Assembly (NCBI GenBank): GCA_040954595.2
Contig: CM082587.2
Location: forward strand, 9,300,001 to 9,364,000
Direction of reading: 5' to 3'
DNA: 64,000 nucleotides
Source: Balanoglossus misakiensis
Taxonomy: Eukaryota; Hemichordata
Shown: positions 1 to 21,869 of the stretch, piece by piece
Layout of the letters: every line of letters begins with the position of its first letter
How positions within the stretch are numbered: position 1 is the stretch's first letter
Notes under the pieces: generated by a model
Told to the model about the DNA's origin: nothing
Seen by the model: only the letters and a program-made list of their open reading frames with translations
Database searches by the model: none
Made by a program: the position numbers and the translations under genes

Positions 1-45
1 ATTTCATCTAAAAACCTGTTTTATTTTGCTCTCCCCTCAACATAG

Positions 46-9735
<9,690 letters not shown>

Positions 9736-9834
9736 TCTCTCCAGATAATTGCCTCTTGTCTTCTAAGCGTACGCACTTGTACATGTACAAAATAGAAGTT
9801 TTACTAAATGCCTCCAGTTCCTGTCAACTTCCAA

Positions 9835-9840
9835 AATAAA
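9835..9840 (+). promoter_or_regulatory. Probable poly(A) signal of ARHGAP39
   Basis: AATAAA lies 100 bases after the stop codon at 9733-9735. It is the first canonical hexamer downstream, implying a short 3' UTR. A later site cannot be excluded. Confidence 0.55.
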
Positions 9841-12800
9841 GACTATCAAATTATATTATTTGGATACTTTTGCATTTACCGGAGACTGCGGTATATTAAA
9901 GTTTTTGTGCAATAACTTGGTTGTCAACAGACATAGTATGATATAGTTGCCATGTCTCTATGTCTTTTGTTTACCTTGTTGCTTTTTAGAGTTCAACCAT
10001 AGACCACATTGCTGGAAGGGACTGCCAACTTTGCTGATATCTTTGAAGTTGTGCCTGTTGTAATATATCAACCTTAGGATAATCTCCTGTGGGCAGAAGT
10101 ATATGAATGCCTTCCATGTGTGTGGTAGTTGCCTGCCCTTCCTCAGCTGATGGTCTATGGTTCAACTCATGGTCTGCATCAATACACCAAATCCATTACA
10201 TGTACCATGGAAATTCTGTATCATGTTTCCATTCATTTGAGTTAACTGAGCTGAAATTGACAGAGGAGATGTGTAGTATGTATTTTACAAACATTTGCCT
10301 TTCTACTCCACAAATGTCTCTCCTTGGATGCAAATGAAACAATTCTGTTCAGTGTTTGTCTATTGTTTTACATAATATACATGTAGCTGTCTGGTGCACT
10401 TTTTGTCTTCAAATCTGTGTACTTCAGTGGTGTCCCACGCCACTCTTATTGAGCTGGCTAGACTAACAATTGTTGTGAAATTTGGACACAGAAATTACGA
10501 AAAAACTGATACAGTCATAAGATTAAACCTTGAGATTTATGTTGAATGATTTCCTATTGACATATACTTCCAGGAAATATTCACGAAAAGCTTGATGTTA
10601 GTAGAATAATATTATGCACTGAGACCCATATTGAAAATCATCTTGTACCAAAAATGTGCATTGTTGCAGTTTTGTTCTAATGTTCCTTGAATTTAAATAC
10701 CATGGTCTAATTTTTCACACCTTGTCATACTGATTTCCCCATACGTGTTTCTTTAGAGTATGGGACACTAAAGTGATGACTGCCTGTCTGTCAGCTGCTG
10801 TTCAAACTTTGGAGTTCAGCAGTTTTGACTGTTACATGCCTGAACATGACATAAGTATAACATACTAAGACAAATTTATACATGTCAAATATTTGTCCAT
10901 TATTTTGTGATTTACTCCAATACAGTACCAGGTTAATGTTGTCCTAAACATCTTGATAGCCATTTGCAGAAATGCCGTGACTGATCTCATTCCACCATAC
11001 ATTGTAATTACATGAGGAATATGTTTAATTGACAATGATTTGTTGACATGGCACAGAAATTTCCAGCAACAAAAACACAGAAATGTTTAGTCTATCGCAT
11101 CTACTATCACAGAGACACACATTTATCTGTGTGTTATAAATCAAGCTACCGAAATCGTACCTGCTTCTAAACCAATGTTTTAGACTGATACACTCTCACA
11201 CTCCAGAGACCTGGGATTCTCACATGAGTTGGGTACATTTTTTCTCACACTCCTGGCTGCTAGGTGTGTTGCCTAAAGTCCTGGGATCAGATTTCTCACA
11301 CAAGTTGGGGATATTTTGTCTCGCATGCGAGCTGCAGGCGAGTGTGAGACCAAATATCCTTTACAAATGTGTTAATCTTATCCCAGGCCCTTGTTGATGT
11401 GTGAGATTTCTATATCCCACTCAGTCAATTTCATATTCCCAAAGACCAGAGATGTGAGAATAATTGTGTCCCATTTCTAACCTCCAAGCTGCTACTCACC
11501 TATAGAGCAGCAAAAAGGACCATATAGCTCAGTTTTGCATTAGGCCATGTAGTTCTCTAATGGGAGAAGAACCCCACCCCTGGCGTTGCTGTGTTCACAC
11601 CTACCGAATTACCATGACAGTACTACTGTAACCCATACTGTATTTACAGGGCATTACATATAAATGATATTTAAATATCATGGAGGTTATCAAAATAGGT
11701 TGATTTGCCTGTGATGTTGATGTTGATATCTTAGCTTTCCTGTCGTTTAATCAGTGCTGTGAAAACTGGCATTAAAGCATTATGTAGTACATGTAGAAAG
11801 TCAATTATGTAATTTGAACATTAAAAAACAGTAGGACTATCATGTATTTGCAAGGCTCTCAGTGTACCAATCAATCAATTTAGCTGTGATTATGGATATT
11901 GTCTTATTTATTGCAGTCATTCTTTGAGACAATTGAAAATGTAAAGTTTGACTTAAAGCGCGCCATGACCATGTGTTTCCATATAAATTATCTTAATAGA
12001 GCCACTTCATTCAGTGGCAATATCATACACACCTTTGATATCATCAGTTATATTCTGATGAACATTCAAATTGACTTTTGTAACCGTAGCAGTGCAATTC
12101 CTGCAAGTATATGTACAGAGGCTAATAATAATTATAAACAGGTAGAGGTAGATGAAGAGATGGAAAGTTGCAAGTCTAGGAAAACTGGACCAACTCCATA
12201 CTTTCCAGCAACAATTGAACAATGTTTATATTTGAGGGCTTAGCAGTCAGAAAAGAATTCAGTGTAGCTTTAATACGGCATAGGTGAGTCTTTCAGATGT
12301 CACCCTGTAACGAATAGTTTCAGGATGGGTCAAATGAAATTGCAAAGTTTGTTTTGTCACAGCTCTTATGCTTTTATGGAACCTAATGGCATCAGAGTGT
12401 TATTTCAGGAAAACTTATGCACTGTCAATATCATAGGCAATCGAAAATTATATGCACGAGCTGTATATATGTATTACAGAATCTGTTGCCTTATGCTTTG
12501 ATTTGTACCAGTAAATGTGATGTTCTCTGTAGTTTACAACTCTGTATTGCTGATAAGAGCATACCATTGAGTACTGGCAATTCTGTCCTCTCTACAAGAA
12601 GGCTAGGTATTTATTACGTTGCAACTTTGTCATTTTAGATAACGGAGTACTTGAAATAGTTGTTCACATATTTGTGTGTTAATGAATATTGGAAAATGTT
12701 GTACATTTTTAATAGTGTCTTTACTTTCACTCTGTGTTTTAATAATGTAGTTTGCCCCCCCCCCCCCCAAACAGGAGAAAAATAATTTATCATTGGCGAC

Positions 12801-13249
12801 CTTGACAGTTTTTGTGACAGCTTTGTTAACTTATTTATTGCAGTGTGAATTTCATCCTTTTCATAAGTTTCTTTCTGTCGAGTTTGTATACATCTTTCTA
12901 TCACACATATATCCTGCGAGTCCCTTTGAACTTTCTACACAAAAAACTCACTCATATCCATCACACACTTGCTTTATTTTTCTCCATGAAGCCATGTCAC
13001 CATGAATTTATACTCTTTGGCTGTACGTTATGATTTTTGCCGTAAGACTTTTTTTTACAACAAATTAATGTAATTATGTTATGAAAAGCAACGTTTACAT
13101 ATGGTAATGTATATCAACTTATTATAAACTTGTTGTCTCTTTAGTGATTTTTGGGTCCAAGACCTGTTGTGGCCATACTAGGTGTGTCTGTCTGTTTTGA
13201 CCATCTACCTGTCTGTCCAGAATTTGCTTCAGTAATGTCTGTGTTTCTG
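9841..13249. other. Intergenic DNA, no gene recognised
   Basis: No splice-consistent coding sequence or known domain was found on either strand; the open frames are short and low in content. A small stem (about 11305-11361) pairs TATTTTGTCTCGCA-like with TGTGAGACCAAATAT-like sequence. A C homopolymer lies near 12754-12768. Part could be extended 3' UTR of ARHGAP39. Confidence 0.5.
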
Positions 13250-13660
13250 TTAAGGATGTACGCACAGAACATAAACCGGAAAATTACGCGTACTCGTCTT
13301 TTTCCTATAAGATTACATTGATAATCGCTAGAAACCAAACTTCTACTATTGCCATTTTCACGAAATTTCACACAAAGCTCAGTCCAGCAAATATAAATTC
13401 ATTAGTCAATAAAATCATGTGGTCACCAAGCTCTATTTTGAGATAAATTGCGTCAAAAATTTTGCCCATAGACAAACCATTGGTGAAAAATGCTGAGTCA
13501 GCAGTTTCCTTTTATTATCAACTAAATTCATGGCTCTGTATTTCAAAAACAAGCGCAGTGACCCTATATTTTATCACGGATTTTCATTATACATACACAG
13601 GATAATCCAAAAATCAACAATTAAAAGAAATGACATTACTTTCAATGTACCCAGGTAAGT
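13250..13660 (+). mobile_element. Non-autonomous dispersed element, TTAAGGATGT family, copy 1
   Basis: The stretch starts TTAAGGATGT and is similar over about 400 bases to 60179-60605, sharing blocks such as TTTTGCCCATAGACAAA and GTATTTCAAAAACAAGC. The right end is eroded. A third copy lies in reverse orientation from about 43424. It has no coding capacity. Confidence 0.7.
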
Positions 13661-15185
13661 GTTATCAGGATTCACAAGGTGGTACATCAGTGAAGCCATG
13701 TTAGTGGAAAGCATTTATACCAGAGTCCTAAATGTATAGGACAGGTACATATACATTTGGGCATGAAATGTCTGTATCTGTTTGAGGCATGGCTATCATA
13801 ATGGCACAATAAGTGACGTAGGAATATCAATACAATATCTCACGAACCAATACACCCTTTTCATCAGTCTAGCGCCCTCACACAGCCTTCACGAATATGG
13901 ATTTTTGTTACACACAAAATCTTTGCATGATCGTTACATTATGGTAAGAAGTTGCCCGCGAAAACAAGTGTCACAATTTCATGCATTCCTCGGCATAAGA
14001 TTGATACTATCAGCTCCCCCTTCATTAAGATAAATAGATTTTTGGTAAATTGAAAATTGGGAAAACGGAAATAGTGCATTATTGTTGGAAATGACGTTCG
14101 TCGGAGGGAAATTTGAATGGCCGCAAAGTGCCATCCTCACAGCCAATACCAATTTCCTATTTGTCAATCTCAGACGAAAGATTTGCAATTAGAAAATAGG
14201 TGTAAAATTTAATAATTAATTAAGATGAAGAAACAATTTGAAAATTGACATTTAGCCCTTTTTTTTTTAATTTTATTTTTTGAAGATGCAAATCGGTTTA
14301 TTGGTTGGCCGAAATGTGCCACGGATTAATATAGCGTTATCATCAGGTAGGAACACACAAAAATAAATCAAAAAGTGAGCGGTTCGGACGTTAGGAGAAG
14401 TTAATTGCGTCATATTTGGAGTCAGTTAGGAGGTAGAAGTAGACAGGGAAAGGATATTTGCTTCAATAAAATCGAATTTCAGCCGAAAAAGCTGCGGTCC
14501 GGATCCGGACACACCAGTTTTGTCTATGGCGCCTTGCAGGGCTGTGGTGGAGGACGCGTGTAACGCCGGAAACACACAGGAACACACAGACCTGTACGCA
14601 GAGCTAACACCGGAGCCTGCAGCACCGGCGAAAAGTCGTATCTGGGCCGGTGTAGCACCGGTGAAAACGTTTCAGTGAGAACGCCTATGTTCAGCATAAA
14701 CTCCGCTATTGCTATGCCCATCTAAATTGCGTGGATCTGTATATTAGGGTCTGATCATAAGTTGAACAATCATTTTGTGTTGATTTGTTTAGATGTAAGT
14801 GCTTGTATGAATATAGACTAGCCCACTAGTCGCTTGGTGATTTTTAAATCTCAATACTTTTTGTGTTTTCGGTGGTTTTTTGTCTTAATAAATAATTTCA
14901 ATACTTTTTTGCATGCATGCTTGCCTTAAGCGTGTTTTTGGTAGTGAGGCGAGTTTCGAATTTGCGACTGAGCTTGTGGTTTCGGGTAGCGTCGACCAAG
15001 CCAACACGTTCCCTACACAGCCCATAGACTTGGAGCAAGTCTAGTATGAATATAGTAATAGTATTATACTCTAAAACGGGAAATTTTCGTGACTGATTAA
15101 CTTTTGCGAACTACGCGAGACGCATTTGCAACAAAACGCGAAAATAGCTGAAGATTTTTTTTTCGGAGGAAATTAAACGATGCGT
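13661..15185. other. Intergenic DNA with a CpG-richer repeat-like patch
   Basis: No gene is seen. Around 14545-14605 a sequence with AACGCCGGAAACA and ACAGACCTGTACGCAG resembles 16150-16192, so this is a dispersed repeat. The rest has no recognisable content. Confidence 0.4.
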
Positions 15186-15189
15186 ACTG

Positions 15190-16150
15190 TTCATGTACAT
15201 TTATTCAAATGTTCATGTCTACGTTTTGTCGCGTAGAATATGTATCTGCTGAGATTAAGAACAGTTTATACTTTCTCTGGGGAAAGAAGTAATGAACATT
15301 TATACAGAACAGCGGGATTGTGATTCTCAAATCGGAGTTCTTTAGGACAACCAACTAGCAAAAAATGGAATTCGTCTTCGACAAATCAAAGGACACTGGT
15401 CACACAGCCTTCACGGCGTGGATTATCTAAAAAGTGAGCGGAGACTCTAAATTTGTGCAGAGCTAAAGCTGAAGACAGGTTTCTTAATCTGTACAAACAT
15501 GGTTCTACACGGAGTTCTTTTTCAAAAGTTGGCCAAATAGGTTTTTAACCTTCCAATTCAGTTTTTTTTAATTGTAAAGTGGCTAAAAACGATAAATCAG
15601 TATCTTAGACGATCTCCCGATTCTGCGTCAAACGAGATTAATCTCTTTATGTGTCAGTGGGGTATAGGCCTAGGCCCGAACATAGCGTGAGCGCTCGTTT
15701 GACGCAAAATCGGGAGATCGTCTAAGATACTGATTTATCGTTTTTAGCCACTTTACAATTAAAAAAACTGAAATAGCATCTTTACAAGCGCCTGTGATAT
15801 TGTCCATCCATGACTGAAAATTATCTAAAACATATATAGGCATATAGCTTAATTTCGGACACCTTGGTTTTCCAATACTATTTACCAGACCTTAACTCTG
15901 TAGCAAACAACGTACATTTTTTTCGCCCAAAAATTATAACGCGTAACTTTACATATTACAAAGCTGAAATTCATAGCAAACAATTCTAGGCCCCCGGTAT
16001 ATCCATTTTCATACCTTGCCAATATTTGATGATTCTACTACCCAAGGTAACTCTGCCCAATTCGCCTCTCATGGCTGGGCTGTAACTGAAGTATTTGTTA
16101 TACAGTTTTAAAGCAAAACGCATCATTTTGTTGTGAAGCTTTTCAGTGGA
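15190..16150 (-). mobile_element. Decayed LINE fragment, same family as the element at 31224-34101
   Basis: 15190-15550 matches the LINE C-terminal coding region near 31385-31785, and 15785-16145 matches 31815-32165, with many substitutions and small indels that destroy the frame. The two halves are separated by a foldback element (15559-15770). The fragment lacks the reverse transcriptase core and is a dead relic. Orientation is minus, as in the intact copy. Confidence 0.85.
15559..15770. mobile_element. Foldback (palindromic) MITE inside the LINE relic
   Basis: The left arm beginning CAGTTTTTTTTAATTG and the right arm ending CAATTAAAAAAACTG are near-perfect inverted repeats of about 80 bases, including AGACGATCTCCCGATT and its complement, with a short loop. 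The arms are much less diverged than the surrounding LINE relic, so the insertion looks younger. No target duplication could be fixed. Confidence 0.8.
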
Positions 16151-16190
16151 GGCCGTACAACGCCGGAAACAGACAGACCTGTACGCAGGG

Positions 16191-16464
<274 letters not shown>

Positions 16465-17006
16465 GGCCGAGCCGCGCGGCCGCCCCGTACCCGGGTCATG
16501 GGTGGCAATAAAAAACTCCCAATTAATAATTTAAGAGTGATTTGCTCGTGCTATTCGTTTGGTCCAATTTAAATTTTATGAACGTATTAACCCGCTAAAG
16601 TTTGGCACTTGAGCATTCCCGTACAAACCGCCCTTCCCCAACAACACGAAGTAGACAGGGAATTAAGTGCATGGTAGCCTGGGCCACCACACATGGACCC
16701 GCAGCCAGGTACGAGCCTGAAATCACGTGATTCTTAAGGTCACTGACTTCCAGCCTCAGTGAGTTCGCATGTACGGTCTGCGTGATTTGTGCACGATCTA
16801 ACTGAGCGAGCGAGCGTGCCCTGTGATCTTAGTAAGCAAAACCTCTGTCGTATGCTTGAGAGGTCAGTAATTTCCGGCATTTGATAGTTCGAAAGGATCA
16901 TACAGTTAAGGCGCTGTCGAAAAATAGACTTGACCTCACCGTGAACCCAAAGCCATCACGCATCAGCTGCAGCGTGCGCATCCGTTTGACTGGAAAAAAT
17001 CGGAAT
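16465..17006 (+). promoter_or_regulatory. Upstream region and probable 5' UTR/promoter of GBE1
   Basis: This is the sequence just before the GBE1 start codon. It is somewhat CpG-richer than the surroundings, with no obvious TATA box. The frame stays open upstream to an ATG at 16881, so a longer N-terminus is possible. I see no transposon in it. Confidence 0.35.
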
Positions 17007-20000
17007 ATGGCCGAGGCAGTACAGGGATGGTTCGTCGATCCTAACCAAGTAACAGTTCCAGATCTGGACAGGCTTTTCGACTTAGATCCTTATCTCAAAC
17101 CACACGAAGCGGAAATCAAACGGAGGTATTTAATTTCATTCACGAGTGTAACTGTGAGGTAGCTGTATTTATATTAGTGTAGTGCACGCATGTTCGCCAT
17201 TTTAGTACGTACAGTGATGACGTTGTCGCGATTAAAGGTCGTGCACTCCCGTCCGTCATCGACTATACAGCTACACTGACAGGGGGACTGTGGGCTACAA
17301 TTGCACATGATACAGAGTTGCAGTTGCTTTTGTCTTAGCTAATGTTTAAGGTGATGATTGGAAGTTAAAGGACAGTGAAAGAGGCCGGTGGGACTTTGGT
17401 GGATGCACAGGCACCTGCACCGTAATTGACACGCTGTCAACTACTGTGGGGTGATGTTGGTCATGGGCATAAAATATCTGTCATGTCTGTTACGTATGCT
17501 AATAAAAATATAGTTACATAATAACACATGCTAGCGTGGGCAATATCATGATTTTAGCCTTCACAGGAGATGGTGCTCTCAGACTCTGACCATAATATTG
17601 ATGATGCCCGAGCCATGATCAGGGTACCATCAACATAATGGTCATAGAGCACCAGCCCGAGGGCAGGCTAAAAATCATGACGTTGCGCGAGATGCATGTG
17701 TTATTTATTTTATTACACCGAACATTTGATACATACAGCATAAAACGTATTTAGTGTTGCGTGCAGGGTTATTGCATGCAGTGAAGGTCTCGATCTCCAG
17801 AGAACTGTAGGTGTAGGCATAATTTGAACTATGCTGTGCTGTTGGTTGCAAATTTGGTGTGTTTACTACCGGTATCCATTTGCAGGTTAAGTCAACATGT
17901 TGCTCTTTGAAGCCTAGATGCGGGAGATACGCGTCCGAACGACAACTTTTCATGTGCAGAAAAGATGCGCAGAACCTTAAAACGGTTCCCAGCGGGCTAT
18001 ATCAATGGGCCATATCTCCTACCTACAGGCTATAGACTCTGGTATTTATACACAGACCCACCAAAAATTATTTACACACCCACATTCTGCAGTGAAAATG
18101 TTTCAGAAACATGAAATACCACACCTTGTAGACGGCTTTTAGCAAATATTCAAATATATTTAAGCAATAACCCCCGCCGCAGGCGGGTATACACGAGATT
18201 TGGGTACAATTCGAGACATATAGCACGAGCCGTCAGGCGAGTGCTATATGGAGCGAATTGTACCCAAATCGAGTGTATACCCGACTGAGGCGGGGGTTAT
18301 TGCTATTATATTATATCAACAGTTGTTTTTGTGGCAAATCAGTGTCATTTTCTTACCGAAACGGCGTCAGAAAGAGAAATTACGATCGTGAACCAACATG
18401 GCGACGGTGAATGTAAACACGTGCGGTCCGGGATCGAGCATTAAACATAAAGCAGACGCCAAAAAGTGACAAAAGTGCAAAATATTCAGAGCAGAGCAGT
18501 TCCAAAATAAAACATCCGTAAATTCAAGTGTTTTTATGCTATTCATTTGGTTTAATCCCGCGCGACTGTGGTATAACTGCACATTTTCCCTGCTGCATGC
18601 TAGTTCAGGGGCCCGTTTTACCACTGCCAGCAGTGGTAAAACAGTATTTTACCATAGCTCTCGTCCAATCAGAATCGCGGACGGTAGCATGATATAATAT
18701 AATTAACGTTTTGACCCTGAGCTCCCCAGGGTAACGTGATCTATATCCTGAACTCCCTAGTCTGACATCATATTTGTATGCCCTTATGTATTTTTTTAGA
18801 TGTGTAAACATGAATAAATGAAAAATAAATGATAAAAACTGGCTTTGCTGCCCTCACACGATCAGCAATTTGTCCTGTTGACAATAATTTCCCAAAGTTC
18901 ATGTATCTCTATTCTGTGCAGCTCTGGTACATCCCCTGCCACGCCCCCTGCCACACCCACGTACCCTACCACAGCCCCCTCTGCCACGCCCTCTGCCGAC
19001 TGGTCCTGGCTCTAAATTATCAGAAATTCCCCTTTCGAAGTCGGCTGTCTGGACTACAAACATATATTTAAAAGTAAAAATATATTTCTGAACAGTTGAG
19101 AGAAATAAAATTTACCTCCTAGAGATCACTGCAACTCGACTATACTAAAATGGCGATGCAACATGTACAGTAGTTAGTGACTCTTGGCAATGTGTGAGTT
19201 GTTGTCTTGTCACACCAAGAGACAGGTATTGCTGGTTGATGTGAAAATTTTAGTGAACAGCAATACTTAAAGTCTGACATGTCTGAGCTCTGACAGTGTC
19301 TATTGCTGCAAATTTTCTTCTTAGATATGGTTGTGTTAATGAAATTCTGAAGAAAATAGAAGAAAATGAGGGTGGTCTTGAGAAGTTCACAAGAAGCTAC
19401 GAGCATTATGGAATGCATCAGAGACCGGATGGTAGTGTATTTTGTAAGGAGTGGGTTCCAGCTGCCCAAGATGTCTACCTCAAAGGACCATTCAGTAAGT
19501 CACCCTGAGGATGCTTTTGCTGTGTTTGTATATACTACAGAAAACAGTTCAGACAGAACTTTCTTGATTGATAATCACTCTTAGTGCCCATTTTTTTCCT
19601 GTGTTACAAAAGAATGAAAGCTGAAATCTCAAACTCAACAAGGGTGATAATTTCATTGATAGTTATGGTGTACAAACCATTCGATTTACAATTGTTATAC
19701 CACTCTTTGCCTCGTGCCCATTGTTGTTCAAACCTTGCTTCTTTTTTACCATAACCGGTCGTCTCGTCATGACCATGTGATATTCTTTTGTTTCTTTCCT
19801 TGTTAAAAACTATCAGGTTAACTAGCAAATCTGACACTTTTTTTGTTAGAAACAGTACAATTTACTAGTAAGCCCACAATTTTATTTTTCGAAACTGTCG
19901 GTTTAATCATCTGCGTGGTCCCTCAATGACGACTTGGCCATGATCAAAGTTTGGGTGAACTTTGACTTTTACATGAAAACTTTGTCTACACTGGTCCTGG

Positions 20001-21869
20001 ATAAAAAAGCGCAAAATGATAATACGATGAGAATCGAACCCAGGACCTCCACTACAAGAGGTCTCTTTGTCTGAAACTCCACAAGGGAGTTTCTGCTGAC
20101 TCCTCTTCACAGATGCTATTCGAGTATTCAAAATCTATGTAAAGGCAGAAGTGACATTGGACACCCAGACTGAAGAGAAATCCTCAATTTTGACGTAGTG
20201 ATAACACGCCAAAACTTGGCAAATTTGTGGTATAACGCAGTAAACGGACTCACACTCGGAGGTTTACGGAATGAAACCGTACCATAAACCTCCTAAGTGC
20301 TCATCCATTTACTCTTAATAACTCAAATTATGATTAGGTCATATCTGCTTGCCAATGTCACCTGTTATTTTCATTCTGGTGACTTGTATACCTATTTCTG
20401 TGTAATCCCCAAATGGAAGCACAGTGTCTTTGATGCTATGTTTATTTTATTCTATTCAAATATATATTAGCATAAATTGTACAAAAAATACGAGTCACAC
20501 TGCAAAATAATTTTCATATATGAAAAAAATTAGTGGGCATGAATTTGCGTGACCTCCCTTCATTCATGGTAAAATGGGAGATTTAACAATCTGTTATTTG
20601 GAAATTTTTTAATGGTTTTGGAATGTTTTCATCATTTTAGATAACTGGGAACATAACAGGCATCCATTTATAAAGACAGAATTTGGAAATTGGGAATTGG
20701 TAATACCAGCAAACCCAGATGGTTCCTGCCCTATTGCACACGACACAATTATTAAGGTTAGTTTTTGGTCCCTATTTGCCACATTGTTTACAAGTGTCTT
20801 TGCCATCGCCTTGATTTCCAATCGAAATCTCTTTCATAAGCGCATTTTCTCACATTGTCTACTGTGTTGGTTCGAAAAACAACAACATTTGCACGACAGC
20901 CAAATTTGCAGTTTTTTTCTGAACACACAAGAAGTCTGACAATTCCCTCTCCAATCCAGGTAGTGGACATTTCATATTTGCACATGGGTCTACTGGTACG
21001 TTTGATGTAAAGCTTCTCCTCAGAATCAGCTGAGTCCGATATGCGAATTACTTCATGGCGGTGTCTGAAAACTAGAAAGTCCTATAGCGGCCAATTTTTC
21101 CTTTATCGTTCATCAAGGACGTCCGGAAAAGCTACTGCAAAACACTTTGTTTCTGCGAGTTGAAAATTCCGCGATATCGAGAGAGGCCACTGTTTCGCGA
21201 GCATTAATTTTCGTGTTCTCTTATTTCATTCACTGCATCGTTATCTTCAAAAAAATTTTACGCGACTTTTTATTTTCACGCTATTTTGGTTCTCGCGTAT
21301 TTGGCGAAAATTAATTGCTCGAAAAAAATAAAGTGTTTTACAGTATATAAAAATAAGGTAATTCACAAAATACTGGGATTTATGTCTTCATACATCATAC
21401 ATGTATGCTTCAGTATTGTCCTCAACGCTGTGCGTCTTGGACAATACCTTCGCTGTATGATGTACTCAGACATAAATACTGGTATTTTGTGAATAACCTT
21501 ATATTATCAAATCAATGCTAAGCCGAATTTCACAGTGTGCAGTGCATTTTAGTCTAAAATAACATTTAAAGTTTCTCATTAAAAATTGTTTTTTATTACA
21601 GTTGGTAATACGAACCCAAAGTGGAGAATTGGTGGACAGAATATCACCATGGTCACCATATTGTGTTCAAGATGAAACAACCAAGGTGTATGCAGCACAT
21701 TTCTGGAATCCAACAGAAAATCAGAAGCATAGGTTTAGATTTGAGAAGCCCAAAATAGATGGCAGTTTACGAATCTATGAATGTCATGTTGGAATTTCTT
21801 CATGGGAGGGTAAAGTTGCCAGTTATACTTATTTTAAAGATGAGGTCCTTCCAAGAATCAAAAAACAAG
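17007..21869 (+). CDS. GBE1: GBE1 exons 1-4: N-terminus and CBM48 region
   Basis: These exons encode a short start (MAEAVQGW), the [16 protein letters not shown] helix, the [19 protein letters not shown] carbohydrate-binding-module core and the [19 protein letters not shown] entry to the barrel. Every junction keeps the frame. Intron 1 (17126-19324) contains a 190-bp imperfect palindrome (17519-17706) and a GC-rich foldback (18164-18303). Intron 2 (19495-20640) contains a possible tRNA-derived SINE relic. Intron 3 (20757-21601) contains two adjacent foldback elements (21133-21345 and 21345-21508). Confidence 0.95.

Noticed and set aside
11899-12243. 114-residue + strand frame in the spacer after ARHGAP39
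   Set aside because: No domain, no supporting splice signals, composition like the surrounding AT-rich DNA.
20031-20100. A functional tRNA gene
   Set aside because: Only a box B-like stretch is present; no acceptor stem, anticodon arm or T-arm pairing could be drawn.
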